This document shows, one piece after another, positions 33,911 through 42,276 of a stretch of 64,000 bases of DNA. Source of the DNA: Bacteroidales bacterium (lineage in GTDB: Bacteria > Bacteroidota > Bacteroidia > Bacteroidales > UBA932); contig JAKSKN010000011.1 of NCBI GenBank assembly GCA_024401695.1, positions 1 to 64,000 of the forward strand. Reading direction: 5' to 3'. How positions within the stretch are numbered: the stretch's first letter is position 1; each line of letters opens with the position of its first letter. A program made the translations under genes and the position numbers. The notes beneath the pieces were generated by a model, which saw nothing but the letters and a program-made list of their open reading frames with translations, ran no database searches and had not been told where the DNA came from.

Positions 33911-34381
33911 TTATTTTATTTTTAGAAGTTCAAGGTCTTTTTTGAGTATCATCTTAGGGTCCATCATAGACACTTTCTGGAAAAGTTTGAACTGATTTCC
34001 AAGTGACAGATAAACCTTATCCTCGTGCTTTCCTTTTCTCCACCACTTATAAAAACCGACAGGATCATTCTCGAACGGAATCTGGGCAAGGATTCCGGTG
34101 CTGTAGCCCGGGAAGTCTATGACAAGCCTCAGGCCCATGAATTTCTTGTAATAGTCGGGATCCGCCCTGCGGAGTTTGCTTTCCAGAGGATTAAGCACCT
34201 CAAACTCATCCACCTTGAGGAGTTTTTCTCTTCGAATCAGCTTGTGGATTCTGACAGGGTCGTAATTAAGCCAGGCGCCGACCTTCAATGTCTTGGGTCC
34301 GTCTTCCTCGTCGAGCGTGAGCTCGTCCATAGAAAAATAGACCTTTTCGGGGTCGAGTGGAAAGAGTCCTTCGTTTGGCAT
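33911..34381 (-). CDS. Conserved-looking protein of unknown function heading the gcv operon
   Basis: A 156-residue cytoplasmic protein without signal peptide or membrane helix (MPNEGLFPLDPEKVYFSMDE at the start). It is rich in Lys, Leu, Asp and aromatic residues: WLNYDPVRIHKLIRREKL, GLRLVIDFPGYSTGILAQIPF, FYKWWRKGKHEDKVYLSLGNQFKLF. I do not recognise a family. The TTG nine codons upstream lies in the promoter, so the ATG at 34381 is preferred. It is the first gene behind the gcv promoter and is spaced like the operon genes, which suggests but does not prove a link to glycine cleavage. Confidence 0.7.
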   Translation of the reverse strand: MPNEGLFPLDPEKVYFSMDELTLDEEDGPKTLKVGAWLNYDPVRIHKLIRREKLLKVDEFEVLNPLESKLRRADPDYYKKFMGLRLVIDFPGYSTGILAQIPFENDPVGFYKWWRKGKHEDKVYLSLGNQFKLFQKVSMMDPKMILKKDLELLKIK

Positions 34382-34405
34382 AAATGGATTTGGTGTATAA
34401 GCATA

Positions 34406-34413
34406 CAAATATA
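34406..34413 (-). promoter_or_regulatory. -7 promoter box of the gcv operon
   Basis: Minus strand TATATTTG (TAnnTTTG), 24 nt before ATG 34381. There is no room for a glycine riboswitch, and none is visible. A near-match TACCTTTA at 34435-34442 faces the GH3 gene. Confidence 0.55.
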
Positions 34414-34461
34414 CGGATTATTTGGATAAAAACACTACCTTTATGCCACAAACTATTCTAT

Positions 34462-36795
34462 ATGGCACATTTCTTAGTAAAAACCATCATCTTCTCATCC
34501 ATTGCGTGTGTCCTTTCCGGGTGCTGCCGGCAGGACAACGGATACAACGGGACACCGTCCATACCGCAGGACAGACAAATTGAAGCGGGCATCGAAAAGA
34601 CACTCAAGTCAATGACTCTCGAAGAGAAAGCCGGGCAGATCATACAGATCAATCTGGACGCCATCTACAATGCCGCAAAGGACGAGTTCAACGAGGAGGC
34701 GATGAAGGTGGTCTTCGACCGGTACAAGGTCGGTTCCATCCTCAACGTACCGGGGGCCGCACTCCCCTTTTCCAAGATGGCCGAAGTCGTAAAGGTCATC
34801 CAGGACCGGTCGCTTTCCGCCACGGGCATCCCCTGCCTCTACGGACTTGATATGATCCACGGCGCATCATACTACCTCGAAGGCACCTTCTTCCCGCAGG
34901 AAGTAAACATCGCTGCGACATTCCAGCCAGAATACGCCCGAGCAATGGGTGAGGCCATCGGCTACGAGACCCGGGCCGGAATGGTTCCCTGGGTATTCTC
35001 CCCTGTAATGGACCTCAGCCGCAACGCCGCCTGGCCACGCAACTGGGAAAGCTACGGAGAAGACCCATACGTACAGTCAGTGATGGCCTCCACCGAGACC
35101 GGTGCCATCCAGGGCAGCGACCCCAACCACATCGACCTTTTCCACTCTGCAGTGTCCATCAAGCATTATATGGGATACGGCGCACCGGCATCAGGCAAGG
35201 ACCGCACACCGGCATACATCCCCGAATGTGACCTGCGCGAAAAGTATTTCGCCCCGTTCAAGGCCTGCATCGAGTCCGGCGCCCTCACCGTAATGGTCAA
35301 TTCCGCCTCCATCAACGGCATCCCGACACACGCCAATCACACACTTCTGACAGAGTGGCTCAAGAAAGGACTCAACTGGGACGGTATGATCGTCACGGAC
35401 TGGGCCGACATCAACAATCTCTTCGAACGCGACCACGTGGCGGCAGACAAGAAGGACGCCATCCTGCTCGGCCTCAATGCCGGCATCGATATGATTATGG
35501 AACCATATGACCCTGCAGCTGCGGGACTGATCGTCGAACTCGTCAAAGAAGGCAGGCTCTCCAAGGATCGTCTTGACGATGCGGTCCGCCGCATCCTGCG
35601 CGTCAAATACCGTCTCGGACTTTTCGATGCCCCTACCTGGGACGCGGACTATCCGGACTTCGGCGCAAAGAGGTTCACCGATGCCTCGCTCGCTGCCGCC
35701 GTCGAATCCGAAGTGCTTCTGAAAAACAACGGCATCCTCCCTGTCAGGCAGGGCACCAGAATTCTCGTGACCGGTCCCAATGCCAATTCCATCCGCGCCC
35801 TCAACGGCGGATGGTCATACACCTGGCAGGGCTCGGAGATTCCGGGTGTCACCGACAAATTCAATACAATCTACGAAGCGCTCGCCGGCAGGTTCGGCTC
35901 CGCAAACGTCAGATTCGCCCAGGGCGTCAGGTATGACGAAAGCTATTCAGCCTGGCAGAACGAAGATGCCTCGGGCATCGGCGCAGCCGTCGCAGCGGCC
36001 CGTTCCTGCGATGTCATAGTCGCCTGCATAGGCGAAAACACCTACTGCGAGACCCCTGGCAACATCGATGACATCACACTCTCCGCCAATCAGGTCGAGC
36101 TCGTCAAGGCCCTTGCCGGGACAGGCAAGCCAATCGTACTCATCCTCAACGAGGGCCGCGCACGCATCGTCCGCGAGATCGAACCTCTGGCCGATGCCGT
36201 AGTCGACATAATGCTCCCTGGCAACTATGGCGCGGACGCACTTGCGCAGCTGCTTTCCGGCGACGCCAATTTCAGCGGCAAGCTCCCTTTCACCTACCCG
36301 AAGCACGTCAACTCCCTTCACACCTACGACTTCAAGGTAAGCGAGCACCGCGAAATGATGGAAGGCGCATACAACTATGAAGCCGTAATGGACGTCCAGT
36401 GGCCTTTCGGCAGCGGACTCAGCTATACGACATTCGAATACAGCAACCTCAAGGCAGACAGGACCAGTTTCAGGAGCGGAGACATCATCACCGTCACCGT
36501 CGATGTCACCAATACCGGCAAGGTAGCCGGCAAGGAGTCTGCGATCCTTTATTCAAGCGACCTCGTGGCATCTCTCATGCCTGATGTAAAAAGGGTACGC
36601 TCGTTCCGCAAGGTGGACCTCAAGCCGGGCGAAAGCACGACCGTCTCCTTCACCCTGCCGGCCGATGATCTGGCATTCGTGGGCGCAGACGGCAAATGGC
36701 GCCTTGAAGCCGGCGAATTCCGTCTATCTGCAGGCGGACTCGGCATCACGGTCAACTGCACCGAAGACAGGGTCTGGGACAGTCAGAACAGATGA
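34462..36795 (+). CDS. GH3 beta-glucosidase-type lipoprotein
   Basis: A 777-residue glycoside hydrolase of family 3 with a lipoprotein signal (IACVLSGC). Domain order: GH3 N-terminal TIM barrel (about 35-370) with GLDMIHGASYY, KHYMGYG and the nucleophile D313 in MIVTDWADI; the GH3 C-terminal alpha/beta sandwich (about 405-640, ILVTGPNANSIRALNGGWSYTWQG, LPGNYGADALAQLLSGDANFSGKLPFTYP); and a fibronectin III-like domain (about 665-765, VTVDVTNTGKVAGKESAILY). It resembles BglX, cleaving terminal beta-linked glucose or related sugars in the periplasm; exact specificity is not predictable. It overlaps the arginase-fold gene by 4 nt. Confidence 0.88.
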   Translation: MAHFLVKTIIFSSIACVLSGCCRQDNGYNGTPSIPQDRQIEAGIEKTLKSMTLEEKAGQIIQINLDAIYNAAKDEFNEEAMKVVFDRYKVGSILNVPGAALPFSKMAEVVKVIQDRSLSATGIPCLYGLDMIHGASYYLEGTFFPQEVNIAATFQPEYARAMGEAIGYETRAGMVPWVFSPVMDLSRNAAWPRNWESYGEDPYVQSVMASTETGAIQGSDPNHIDLFHSAVSIKHYMGYGAPASGKDRTPAYIPECDLREKYFAPFKACIESGALTVMVNSASINGIPTHANHTLLTEWLKKGLNWDGMIVTDWADINNLFERDHVAADKKDAILLGLNAGIDMIMEPYDPAAAGLIVELVKEGRLSKDRLDDAVRRILRVKYRLGLFDAPTWDADYPDFGAKRFTDASLAAAVESEVLLKNNGILPVRQGTRILVTGPNANSIRALNGGWSYTWQGSEIPGVTDKFNTIYEALAGRFGSANVRFAQGVRYDESYSAWQNEDASGIGAAVAAARSCDVIVACIGENTYCETPGNIDDITLSANQVELVKALAGTGKPIVLILNEGRARIVREIEPLADAVVDIMLPGNYGADALAQLLSGDANFSGKLPFTYPKHVNSLHTYDFKVSEHREMMEGAYNYEAVMDVQWPFGSGLSYTTFEYSNLKADRTSFRSGDIITVTVDVTNTGKVAGKESAILYSSDLVASLMPDVKRVRSFRKVDLKPGESTTVSFTLPADDLAFVGADGKWRLEAGEFRLSAGGLGITVNCTEDRVWDSQNR

Positions 36796-37484
36796 CAATG
36801 GAAGTAATCCAGTCAGATTTCTCCACTCTCGAAGGCACGAACTGCTATTGTTCGGAGGAGAGTGCGGCGCAGATAAGGCAAGCCATTTCAGGCTTGCCTT
36901 TGTCCGCCGTGCATATGATAGGGACCGGAGACTACCACTACATCACCCTTTTCTGGCTGGAGCGCATCAGGGAGCCGTTTTCTCTTGTGCTGTTCGACAA
37001 CCACCCCGATGACCAGCCGTCAGCCTTCTCCCCTGACACCCTCAGCTGCGGCTCCTGGGTCGCCGAGGCCCGGAAGCTCCCCTGCTGCATCGGTACATAC
37101 TGGCTTTCCGGTGCAGCCTGCGAGACAGCCGGGAAGAATCTTCGCTATGCTCATCCCTCCCAAGCTGACGCTTGGGCCCCTCCCGTTCACGAGACCACGG
37201 GCGGCCACGGATTTTCCCGGCTGTCTCTCCGCAAGCCCGGAAAGCCAGTATATGTGTCGATTGATCTGGATGTCCTGTCCAGGGATTACGCCCGGACGGA
37301 CTGGGACCAGGGATCCATGACTTTGGAAGAGCTCTCCGGGGCGATTCTGGAACTGAAAAAGTCCTCGCAGATCATCGGCGTGGACATCTGCGGGGGCCTT
37401 ACAATACAAAAAGGGGCATCTTCGGATGATCTGGCGATAAACGCCGCCACCGAAAATGCTCTGATTTCTCTGTTTGAGGAGTAA
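36792..37484 (+). CDS. Arginase/ureohydrolase-fold protein, divergent
   Basis: A 230-residue protein with the arginase-family metal site in order: GTGDYHY (44-50, where GGDHS is usual), D69-x-H71-x-D73 in FDNHPDD, and D158-x-D160 in SIDLDVLS, followed by the family-like ICGGL. It is shorter than arginases and agmatinases (about 300) and lacks the usual substrate loops, so the substrate is unknown; a non-guanidino amide is possible. No signal peptide. It is translationally coupled to the exported GH3 enzyme, an odd pairing. Its stop codon abuts that of the converging Cys-rich gene within the palindrome GAGTAATTACTC. Confidence 0.72.
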   Translation: MTMEVIQSDFSTLEGTNCYCSEESAAQIRQAISGLPLSAVHMIGTGDYHYITLFWLERIREPFSLVLFDNHPDDQPSAFSPDTLSCGSWVAEARKLPCCIGTYWLSGAACETAGKNLRYAHPSQADAWAPPVHETTGGHGFSRLSLRKPGKPVYVSIDLDVLSRDYARTDWDQGSMTLEELSGAILELKKSSQIIGVDICGGLTIQKGASSDDLAINAATENALISLFEE

Positions 37485-37712
37485 TTACTCAGCTGCTACC
37501 TCGTCAGCTGCTGCCTCTGCACAAGCGGTAGAGTCGCAGTTTGCGCACTCGCTCTCTGAGCAGTTGCCGTCGCACTCGCCTTCAGCGCAGTTTGCACATT
37601 CCTCAGTTGCAACTTCCTCGGCTGCAGCCTCATTGTTGTTGCTGTTGTTCTTGCAAGATACAACTGCCATTGCACAGAGTGCAATAACCATGAAAGTGAA
37701 AATCTTTTTCAT
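37485..37712 (-). CDS. Cys/Glu-rich mini-lipoprotein
   Basis: A 75-residue lipoprotein (lipobox AVVSC, C20). The mature part is acidic and holds seven Cys between 39 and 64, spaced C-x2-C-x4-C-x3-C-x4-C-x2-C-x4-C, with an internal duplication ECANCAEGEC (38-47) / ECANCDSTAC (55-64). No known family is recognised. The composition suggests metal binding or disulfide shuffling at the envelope (inference). It lies 42 nt downstream of ffh in the same direction. Confidence 0.65.
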   Translation of the reverse strand: MKKIFTFMVIALCAMAVVSCKNNSNNNEAAAEEVATEECANCAEGECDGNCSESECANCDSTACAEAAADEVAAE

Positions 37713-37754
37713 AATACACTAAAACTATTAAGAATTAAACAAAAGGTTTCTCTG

Positions 37755-39077
37755 TTAATGCCTCAAGCTTCTCAACCTTGCCTGCAGCGACCCGTCCACG
37801 GCCATCTTCATCATCTTCCGGGTCTGGTCAAACTGCTTGAGCAGCTTGTTGACGTCGGCGATAGTTGTTCCCGAACCGGCGGCGATGCGCTGACGGCGGG
37901 AGCCGTTTATGCACTCAGGATGCTCCTTCTCATAAGGTGTCATTGACTTGATTATGGCCTCCGTCGGCTTGAATGCGTCATCCGGGATATCCACATCCTT
38001 CAGCGCCTTGTCCATACCCGGCAGCATACCTACGAGGTCTTTCATATTACCCATCTTCTGCACCTGCTGAAGCTGGTTGTAAAAGTCATTGATCGTGAAC
38101 TGGTCGTGGGCGATCTTCTTCTTGAGGGCCCTCGCCTCCTTCTCATCGAACTGCTCCTGAGCCTTCTCCACGAGAGAGACGACATCACCCATTCCGAGGA
38201 TTCTGTCAGCCACGCGGGACGGATGGAACACGTCAAGCGCCTCCATCTTCTCTCCCATACTGACATACTTTATCGGCTTGCCGGTCACAGCCTTGATTGA
38301 AAGGGCAGCACCCCCGCGGGTGTCACCGTCCATCTTGGTAATCACGACGCCGTCATAGTCGATGGCCTCATTGAACGCCTTTGCGGACTCCACGGCGTCC
38401 TGGCCTGTCATAGCGTCAACCACGAACAGGGTTTCGGTAGGATTCACGGACTTATAAAGAGTACGGATCTCGTCCATAAGCTCCTGATCCACAGTCAGAC
38501 GACCGGCGGTATCGACAATGACTACGCTGAATCCCTCGGCCTTCGCCTTTGCGATTGCGTTCTTTGCAACCTTTACGGGATCCTTTTCGCCCTCTTCGCT
38601 GTATACAGGTACGGCTATCTGCTCCCCGAGAGTCTTCAGCTGGTCGATAGCGGCGGGACGGAATGTGTCGCACGCCGCAAGAAGAACTCTCATCCCCTTC
38701 TTGCTCTTGATATTGAGAGCGAGCTTGCCGCTGAAAGTCGTTTTACCGGAACCGTTGAGACCTGCGACCAGCACGATGCCCGGATTGCCCTTGACATTGA
38801 TGTCGGTCGATTCCGAGCCCATGAATGCAGCAAGTTCGTCGTGGACGATCTTGACCATCATCTGCTGTGGCTTGACCGCTGTAAGGACATTGGCTCCCAT
38901 AGCCTTCTGCTTCACCTTGTCACAGAAATCCTTCGCCACCTTATAGGACACATCAGCGTCAAGCAACGCGCGGCGGATCTCCTTGAGGGTCTCGGCCACG
39001 TTTACCTCGGTGATTTTTCCTTCGCCCTTCAGTATCTTGAAGGAACGTTCAAGTCTTTCTGACAGGTTCTCAAACAT
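37755..39077 (-). CDS. ffh: Signal recognition particle protein Ffh
   Basis: A 440-residue SRP54 GTPase that targets inner-membrane proteins with 4.5S RNA. The N domain (MFENLSERLERSFKILKGEG) is followed by the G domain with GLNGSGKTTFSGKLA, DTAGRLTVDQELM, and TKMDGDTRGGAALSI, and the M domain (about 300-440) with PGMDKAL, SMTPYEKEHPECINGSRRQRIAAGSGTTIADVNKLLKQF and MMKMA. ATG 39077 is chosen; the longer frame enters the promoter. Confidence 0.96.
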   Translation of the reverse strand: MFENLSERLERSFKILKGEGKITEVNVAETLKEIRRALLDADVSYKVAKDFCDKVKQKAMGANVLTAVKPQQMMVKIVHDELAAFMGSESTDINVKGNPGIVLVAGLNGSGKTTFSGKLALNIKSKKGMRVLLAACDTFRPAAIDQLKTLGEQIAVPVYSEEGEKDPVKVAKNAIAKAKAEGFSVVIVDTAGRLTVDQELMDEIRTLYKSVNPTETLFVVDAMTGQDAVESAKAFNEAIDYDGVVITKMDGDTRGGAALSIKAVTGKPIKYVSMGEKMEALDVFHPSRVADRILGMGDVVSLVEKAQEQFDEKEARALKKKIAHDQFTINDFYNQLQQVQKMGNMKDLVGMLPGMDKALKDVDIPDDAFKPTEAIIKSMTPYEKEHPECINGSRRQRIAAGSGTTIADVNKLLKQFDQTRKMMKMAVDGSLQARLRSLRH

Positions 39078-39098
39078 ATACCTCACGATTTCGGACCG

Positions 39099-39106
39099 CA
39101 AAAATA
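39099..39106 (-). promoter_or_regulatory. -7 promoter box of ffh
   Basis: Minus strand TATTTTTG (TAnnTTTG), 21 nt before ATG 39077. Confidence 0.6.
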
Positions 39107-39177
39107 ACAATTTTTATGAATATAATTCATTTATTTTTACTATTTTAGAGTTGATTTAGTTACAAAAACCTAACCTA

Positions 39178-39612
39178 ATGCAAACCATGAGGAAGAAGAA
39201 AAAAAGTTTTTTCTCGCGGTTGTTTGCAGGAAACGTGCTGATGCCTGCGAGAAAAAAGCTTCAGGTTGCAGATGCGCACACCGAAATCTGCCTTGAAAAA
39301 TGGGTTGGAGAACGCAAGTACACAAGCCCTGACAGCACCTTGGAAGATGTCGCAAAGGACATCGGGATATCATCCCTGCAGCTGGCCTATTATTTCAGAA
39401 CTGTCATAGGTCAGAGCTTCCAGACCTGGCGCAAAAGACTGAGAATCAGAGATGCCCAGGTGCTTATCGCCCAAAATCCAGAAAAGTCCATAGCGTCCAT
39501 CGGTTATTCGGTGGGCATAATGGACAAGTCTAATTTCAGAAGACAGTTTCTGGAGGAAACGGGAATGACTCCCATGGAGTACCGCAAGGAGATCCTGGGA
39601 ATCACGGAGTAA
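39178..39612 (+). CDS. Stand-alone AraC-type helix-turn-helix protein
   Basis: A 144-residue protein that is essentially just the AraC/XylS double helix-turn-helix: first HTH about 57-80 (LEDVAKDIGISSLQLAYYFRTVIG), second about 100-125 (SIASIGYSVGIMDKSNFRRQFLEETGMTPMEYRKE). No ligand-binding or sensor domain; instead a very basic N-terminus (MRKKKKSFFSRLFAG). DNA binding is a safe family inference; targets are unknown. It is divergent from ffh and ends at a bidirectional terminator. Confidence 0.85.
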   Translation: MQTMRKKKKSFFSRLFAGNVLMPARKKLQVADAHTEICLEKWVGERKYTSPDSTLEDVAKDIGISSLQLAYYFRTVIGQSFQTWRKRLRIRDAQVLIAQNPEKSIASIGYSVGIMDKSNFRRQFLEETGMTPMEYRKEILGITE

Positions 39613-39646
39613 GAAAGAGGATGGTCTCACGGCCATCCTCTTTCTT
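39611..39646. terminator. Bidirectional terminator
   Basis: AAGAAAGAGGATGG / CCATCCTCTTTCTT, a perfect 14-bp stem with an 8-nt loop between converging genes. It shares GAAAGAGGATG and the flank TTGCTGTT with the hairpin at 11153-11206. Confidence 0.82.
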
Positions 39647-39650
39647 GCTG

Positions 39651-41399
39651 TTATTCAAACAGAAGTTTCCTGTCCTTTTCGAGCAGAGGCCCGACGACGT
39701 CTTCCGGGACAAATCTCCACGAACCCACCACTGACGGGTCATTGATCAACTCGCCGGTGATCTCGTCGTGCGACTTGAAGAAGTCATAGACCATATCACG
39801 GATCGCCGGATATTTAGTGACGATGCGCCCGGAGACCTGCTCAGGAGAAAGTCCGGCGCCCTCACTGATGGAGCCGCCACCTCCGCTGGCCCTGTACGAA
39901 GTCATAGCCACATTATAGTACGCATCCATATCGAACGCCGTACCGTCGGCAAGAGTGGTGATATTGACACGCGAGCCGTTCGGGCGGGTCACGTCCACAG
40001 AGTAATTGAGTCCTCCAGTGGAATCAAAATTATAAGAACGGTTTACGAAAGACCAATCCGAAGAGCCATCGCGGTCAGATCCCTGCTTCTCTATCATAAG
40101 GACGTGGCTGCCAGGCGTCGTAATCCACATATTGTATGTGAACTCCATCGCGGCCTTGATTTCCGAGCCCTTCATCCTGACTACGAAAAGTTCATTTTCA
40201 TACGGATAGACCGTAAACATATCGTTATAGACAAGAGTCCCTCCTTCCACAGTTCCGTCATATGTAAGCGGGGCAGCAAATGAAAGCTGCGCCTCCGGGA
40301 CACTCAACTGGACCCTGTGGATGAGGCCGACGTAATCGTTCATCCCGAAATAGGCGTCCCTTGACCGGATACAGCTCTGAAGGGTGCCGACTTTCTGGTT
40401 CGTGAATGCCTTGACGGCCTCGAATTCTTTTTCGAAGCGGGACTTCAGCACCCAGTCGACCTTATTCTTGTCAATCGTACATATCTCTCCGCTCACGTCC
40501 TTGGATATCAGCCTCTTGCCGGCAAAGCGCAAATCAATCACGGCGTGGCCGACATAACGGGCCTTCGCACCGGCATTCAGATAAACCATCCCCTGCTTTG
40601 ACGCAATGTACCTTGAATGGTCGTGACCTCCCACAAGCACATCGACACCCTTGAGGCTGTTGAAAAGACAGAGCGACTGGGACTCAAGTTCTTCAGGAAC
40701 CCCGATGCCGGTACCGCTGTGCGTAACGACGATGACCACGTCCGGCTTCTCCTTCTTGATGACAAAGTCAATCAAGGCCTGTGCATAAGGGACAAGTGAA
40801 AGGAATTCCATCCCGGTGAACTTGTTTTCAGGGAGCCACTCCCTGATATTCGGATTGCCGAAACCGATGATCGCGACATTGGCCCCGGCTTTTTTCACCA
40901 TTTTGTAAAGAGGGAAATAAGTACCGCCGTCAGACTGGCGGAGAACGTTTCCTGCCAGCCAGGGAACGTCGATGGCGTCCATCTCGGCGGAGACCTTGTC
41001 GTAGACGCTGTGACCGGTCTCGATGTCGTGATTGCCGACTACGACCGCGTCATATCCGATGGCTTTTGCAAGACGGGGGAACGGATGCGGCTGATTCTGG
41101 TCGGCAATATTGTTGAAATAATATGTGGCATTGTCTCCTTGAAGGCAGTCTCCTGCATCAACAAGGATCACATTATCAGCACCGACCGCCGATCTGAGGC
41201 TGTCGACATAATATTTCACGGACATCAGGCTGGCCTTTGTCCGGCCGCCTTCCACGTATGGCTCGTCGAACCATGCCCCGTGGACATCTCCGGTTTCCAC
41301 AACGTGGAGTTGCCGGGTATTCTGCGCGAAAGCCAACCCCAGAGGGATGCAGAAGAGGGAAATTGCGCAGGTTACTAGTTTTATGTAATGGCGATTCAT
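39651..41399 (-). CDS. Periplasmic 5'-nucleotidase / 2',3'-cyclic phosphodiesterase family protein
   Basis: A 582-residue exported protein (signal peptide ending GLAFAQ). The N-terminal metallophosphatase domain shows the five family blocks: GDVHGAW, DAGDCLQGD, VVGNHDIE, VVTHSGTG, GGHDHSR. The C-terminal 5'-nucleotidase domain (about 345-530) contains LSFAAPLTYDGTVEGGTLVYNDMFTVYPYENELF and KGSEIKAAMEFT. Members hydrolyse extracytoplasmic nucleotides to nucleosides; precise specificity is not fixed by sequence. The open frame runs on upstream, but the ATG at 41399 sits 4 nt from its promoter box. Confidence 0.86.
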   Translation of the reverse strand: MNRHYIKLVTCAISLFCIPLGLAFAQNTRQLHVVETGDVHGAWFDEPYVEGGRTKASLMSVKYYVDSLRSAVGADNVILVDAGDCLQGDNATYYFNNIADQNQPHPFPRLAKAIGYDAVVVGNHDIETGHSVYDKVSAEMDAIDVPWLAGNVLRQSDGGTYFPLYKMVKKAGANVAIIGFGNPNIREWLPENKFTGMEFLSLVPYAQALIDFVIKKEKPDVVIVVTHSGTGIGVPEELESQSLCLFNSLKGVDVLVGGHDHSRYIASKQGMVYLNAGAKARYVGHAVIDLRFAGKRLISKDVSGEICTIDKNKVDWVLKSRFEKEFEAVKAFTNQKVGTLQSCIRSRDAYFGMNDYVGLIHRVQLSVPEAQLSFAAPLTYDGTVEGGTLVYNDMFTVYPYENELFVVRMKGSEIKAAMEFTYNMWITTPGSHVLMIEKQGSDRDGSSDWSFVNRSYNFDSTGGLNYSVDVTRPNGSRVNITTLADGTAFDMDAYYNVAMTSYRASGGGGSISEGAGLSPEQVSGRIVTKYPAIRDMVYDFFKSHDEITGELINDPSVVGSWRFVPEDVVGPLLEKDRKLLFE

Positions 41400-41403
41400 A
41401 TTA

Positions 41404-41421
41404 CAAAAATAATTATTTTTG
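41404..41421. promoter_or_regulatory. Second palindromic divergent promoter
   Basis: CAAAAATAATTATTTTTG is a perfect 18-bp palindrome composed of two outward TATTTTTG (-7) boxes with a 2-bp centre, the same geometry as 3193-3210. It is 4 nt from the nucleotidase ATG and 6 nt from the GSCFA ATG. Confidence 0.7.
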
Positions 41422-41427
41422 CGACAA

Positions 41428-42276
41428 ATGAAACTATTTACCGAAGTCAGCATCGACAAATTGCCCGTAAATATAAGCCTGGAGGACAAGATTGTTGTCC
41501 TCGGGAGCTGCTTCGCCGATGAGATCGGGGCCAGAATGGCTGCGGCCGGGTTCGACGTATGCATCAATCCATTCGGCACCCTTTACAACCCGGTGTCCAT
41601 CGCCGATGCGGTCTCGCGCCTGGAAAGCGGAGCCCCGTTCACGCTTTCGGACTGCGTGGAAATGGGAGCTGGAGCAGGCCTTTTCTGCTCTTTCCACCAC
41701 CACACCTCCTTCGCCCGCGGGAGCGCTCTGGATTTTACAGGAAATGCAAATGCCAGACTGACGGAAGCGTGTGATTTCTGGCGCAACAGCAACAAGCTCA
41801 TCATTACGCTCGGCACCGCTTTCGTATGGAGGCACCAGCCCGAGGACACCGTCGTTGCCAACTGCCTCAAAAGACCGGGCAACGAGTTCACACACAATAT
41901 GTTGAGCATCGAAGAGACCACAGCCCAGCTGGAGCGTGTGCTCTCCTGCGGCAAGGAGATCATATTCACAGTCTCCCCTATCCGGCATCTTGGCGACGGC
42001 GCACATTCGAACACCCTGTCCAAGGCAACGCTGCAACTCGCGCTCGCATCCTTTGACGGCCGTCCGGGTACAGCGTACTTTCCGGCATACGAGATACTGA
42101 ACGACGAACTGCGGGACTATAGATTCCACGCAGAAGATCTGGTGCACCCAAGTCCCGCAGCCATCAGCTGTATCTGGGAGAAATTCGTTGAAGCCGCCGT
42201 CCCGAAAGACGAGCATCCGAAGTTGGCTGTCAATGAGAAAGCCTCACGACGGCTCCTTCACAGAAATCTACACTAA
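41428..42276 (+). CDS. GSCFA-domain protein (SGNH-hydrolase-like)
   Basis: A 282-residue cytoplasmic protein with the family-defining GSCFADEIG (S27 is the putative nucleophile), NPFGTLYNP, FTVSPIRHLGDG and a C-terminal DLVHPS that would supply the Asp/His of an SGNH-type catalytic site. The GSCFA family has no established substrate. ATG 41428 is used; the TTG three codons earlier is within the promoter palindrome. The 3' end overlaps the converging GntR gene by 9 nt. Confidence 0.85.
   Translation: MKLFTEVSIDKLPVNISLEDKIVVLGSCFADEIGARMAAAGFDVCINPFGTLYNPVSIADAVSRLESGAPFTLSDCVEMGAGAGLFCSFHHHTSFARGSALDFTGNANARLTEACDFWRNSNKLIITLGTAFVWRHQPEDTVVANCLKRPGNEFTHNMLSIEETTAQLERVLSCGKEIIFTVSPIRHLGDGAHSNTLSKATLQLALASFDGRPGTAYFPAYEILNDELRDYRFHAEDLVHPSPAAISCIWEKFVEAAVPKDEHPKLAVNEKASRRLLHRNLH

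Noticed and set aside
34382-34461. Possible glycine riboswitch before the gcv operon
   Set aside because: The promoter box is only 24 nt from the first ATG, leaving no space for an aptamer, and no paired-aptamer motifs are present.
37482-37493. Palindrome overlapping two stop codons (GAGTAATTACTC region)
   Set aside because: Twelve base pairs with no T-run; most simply the result of two TAA codons meeting head to head.
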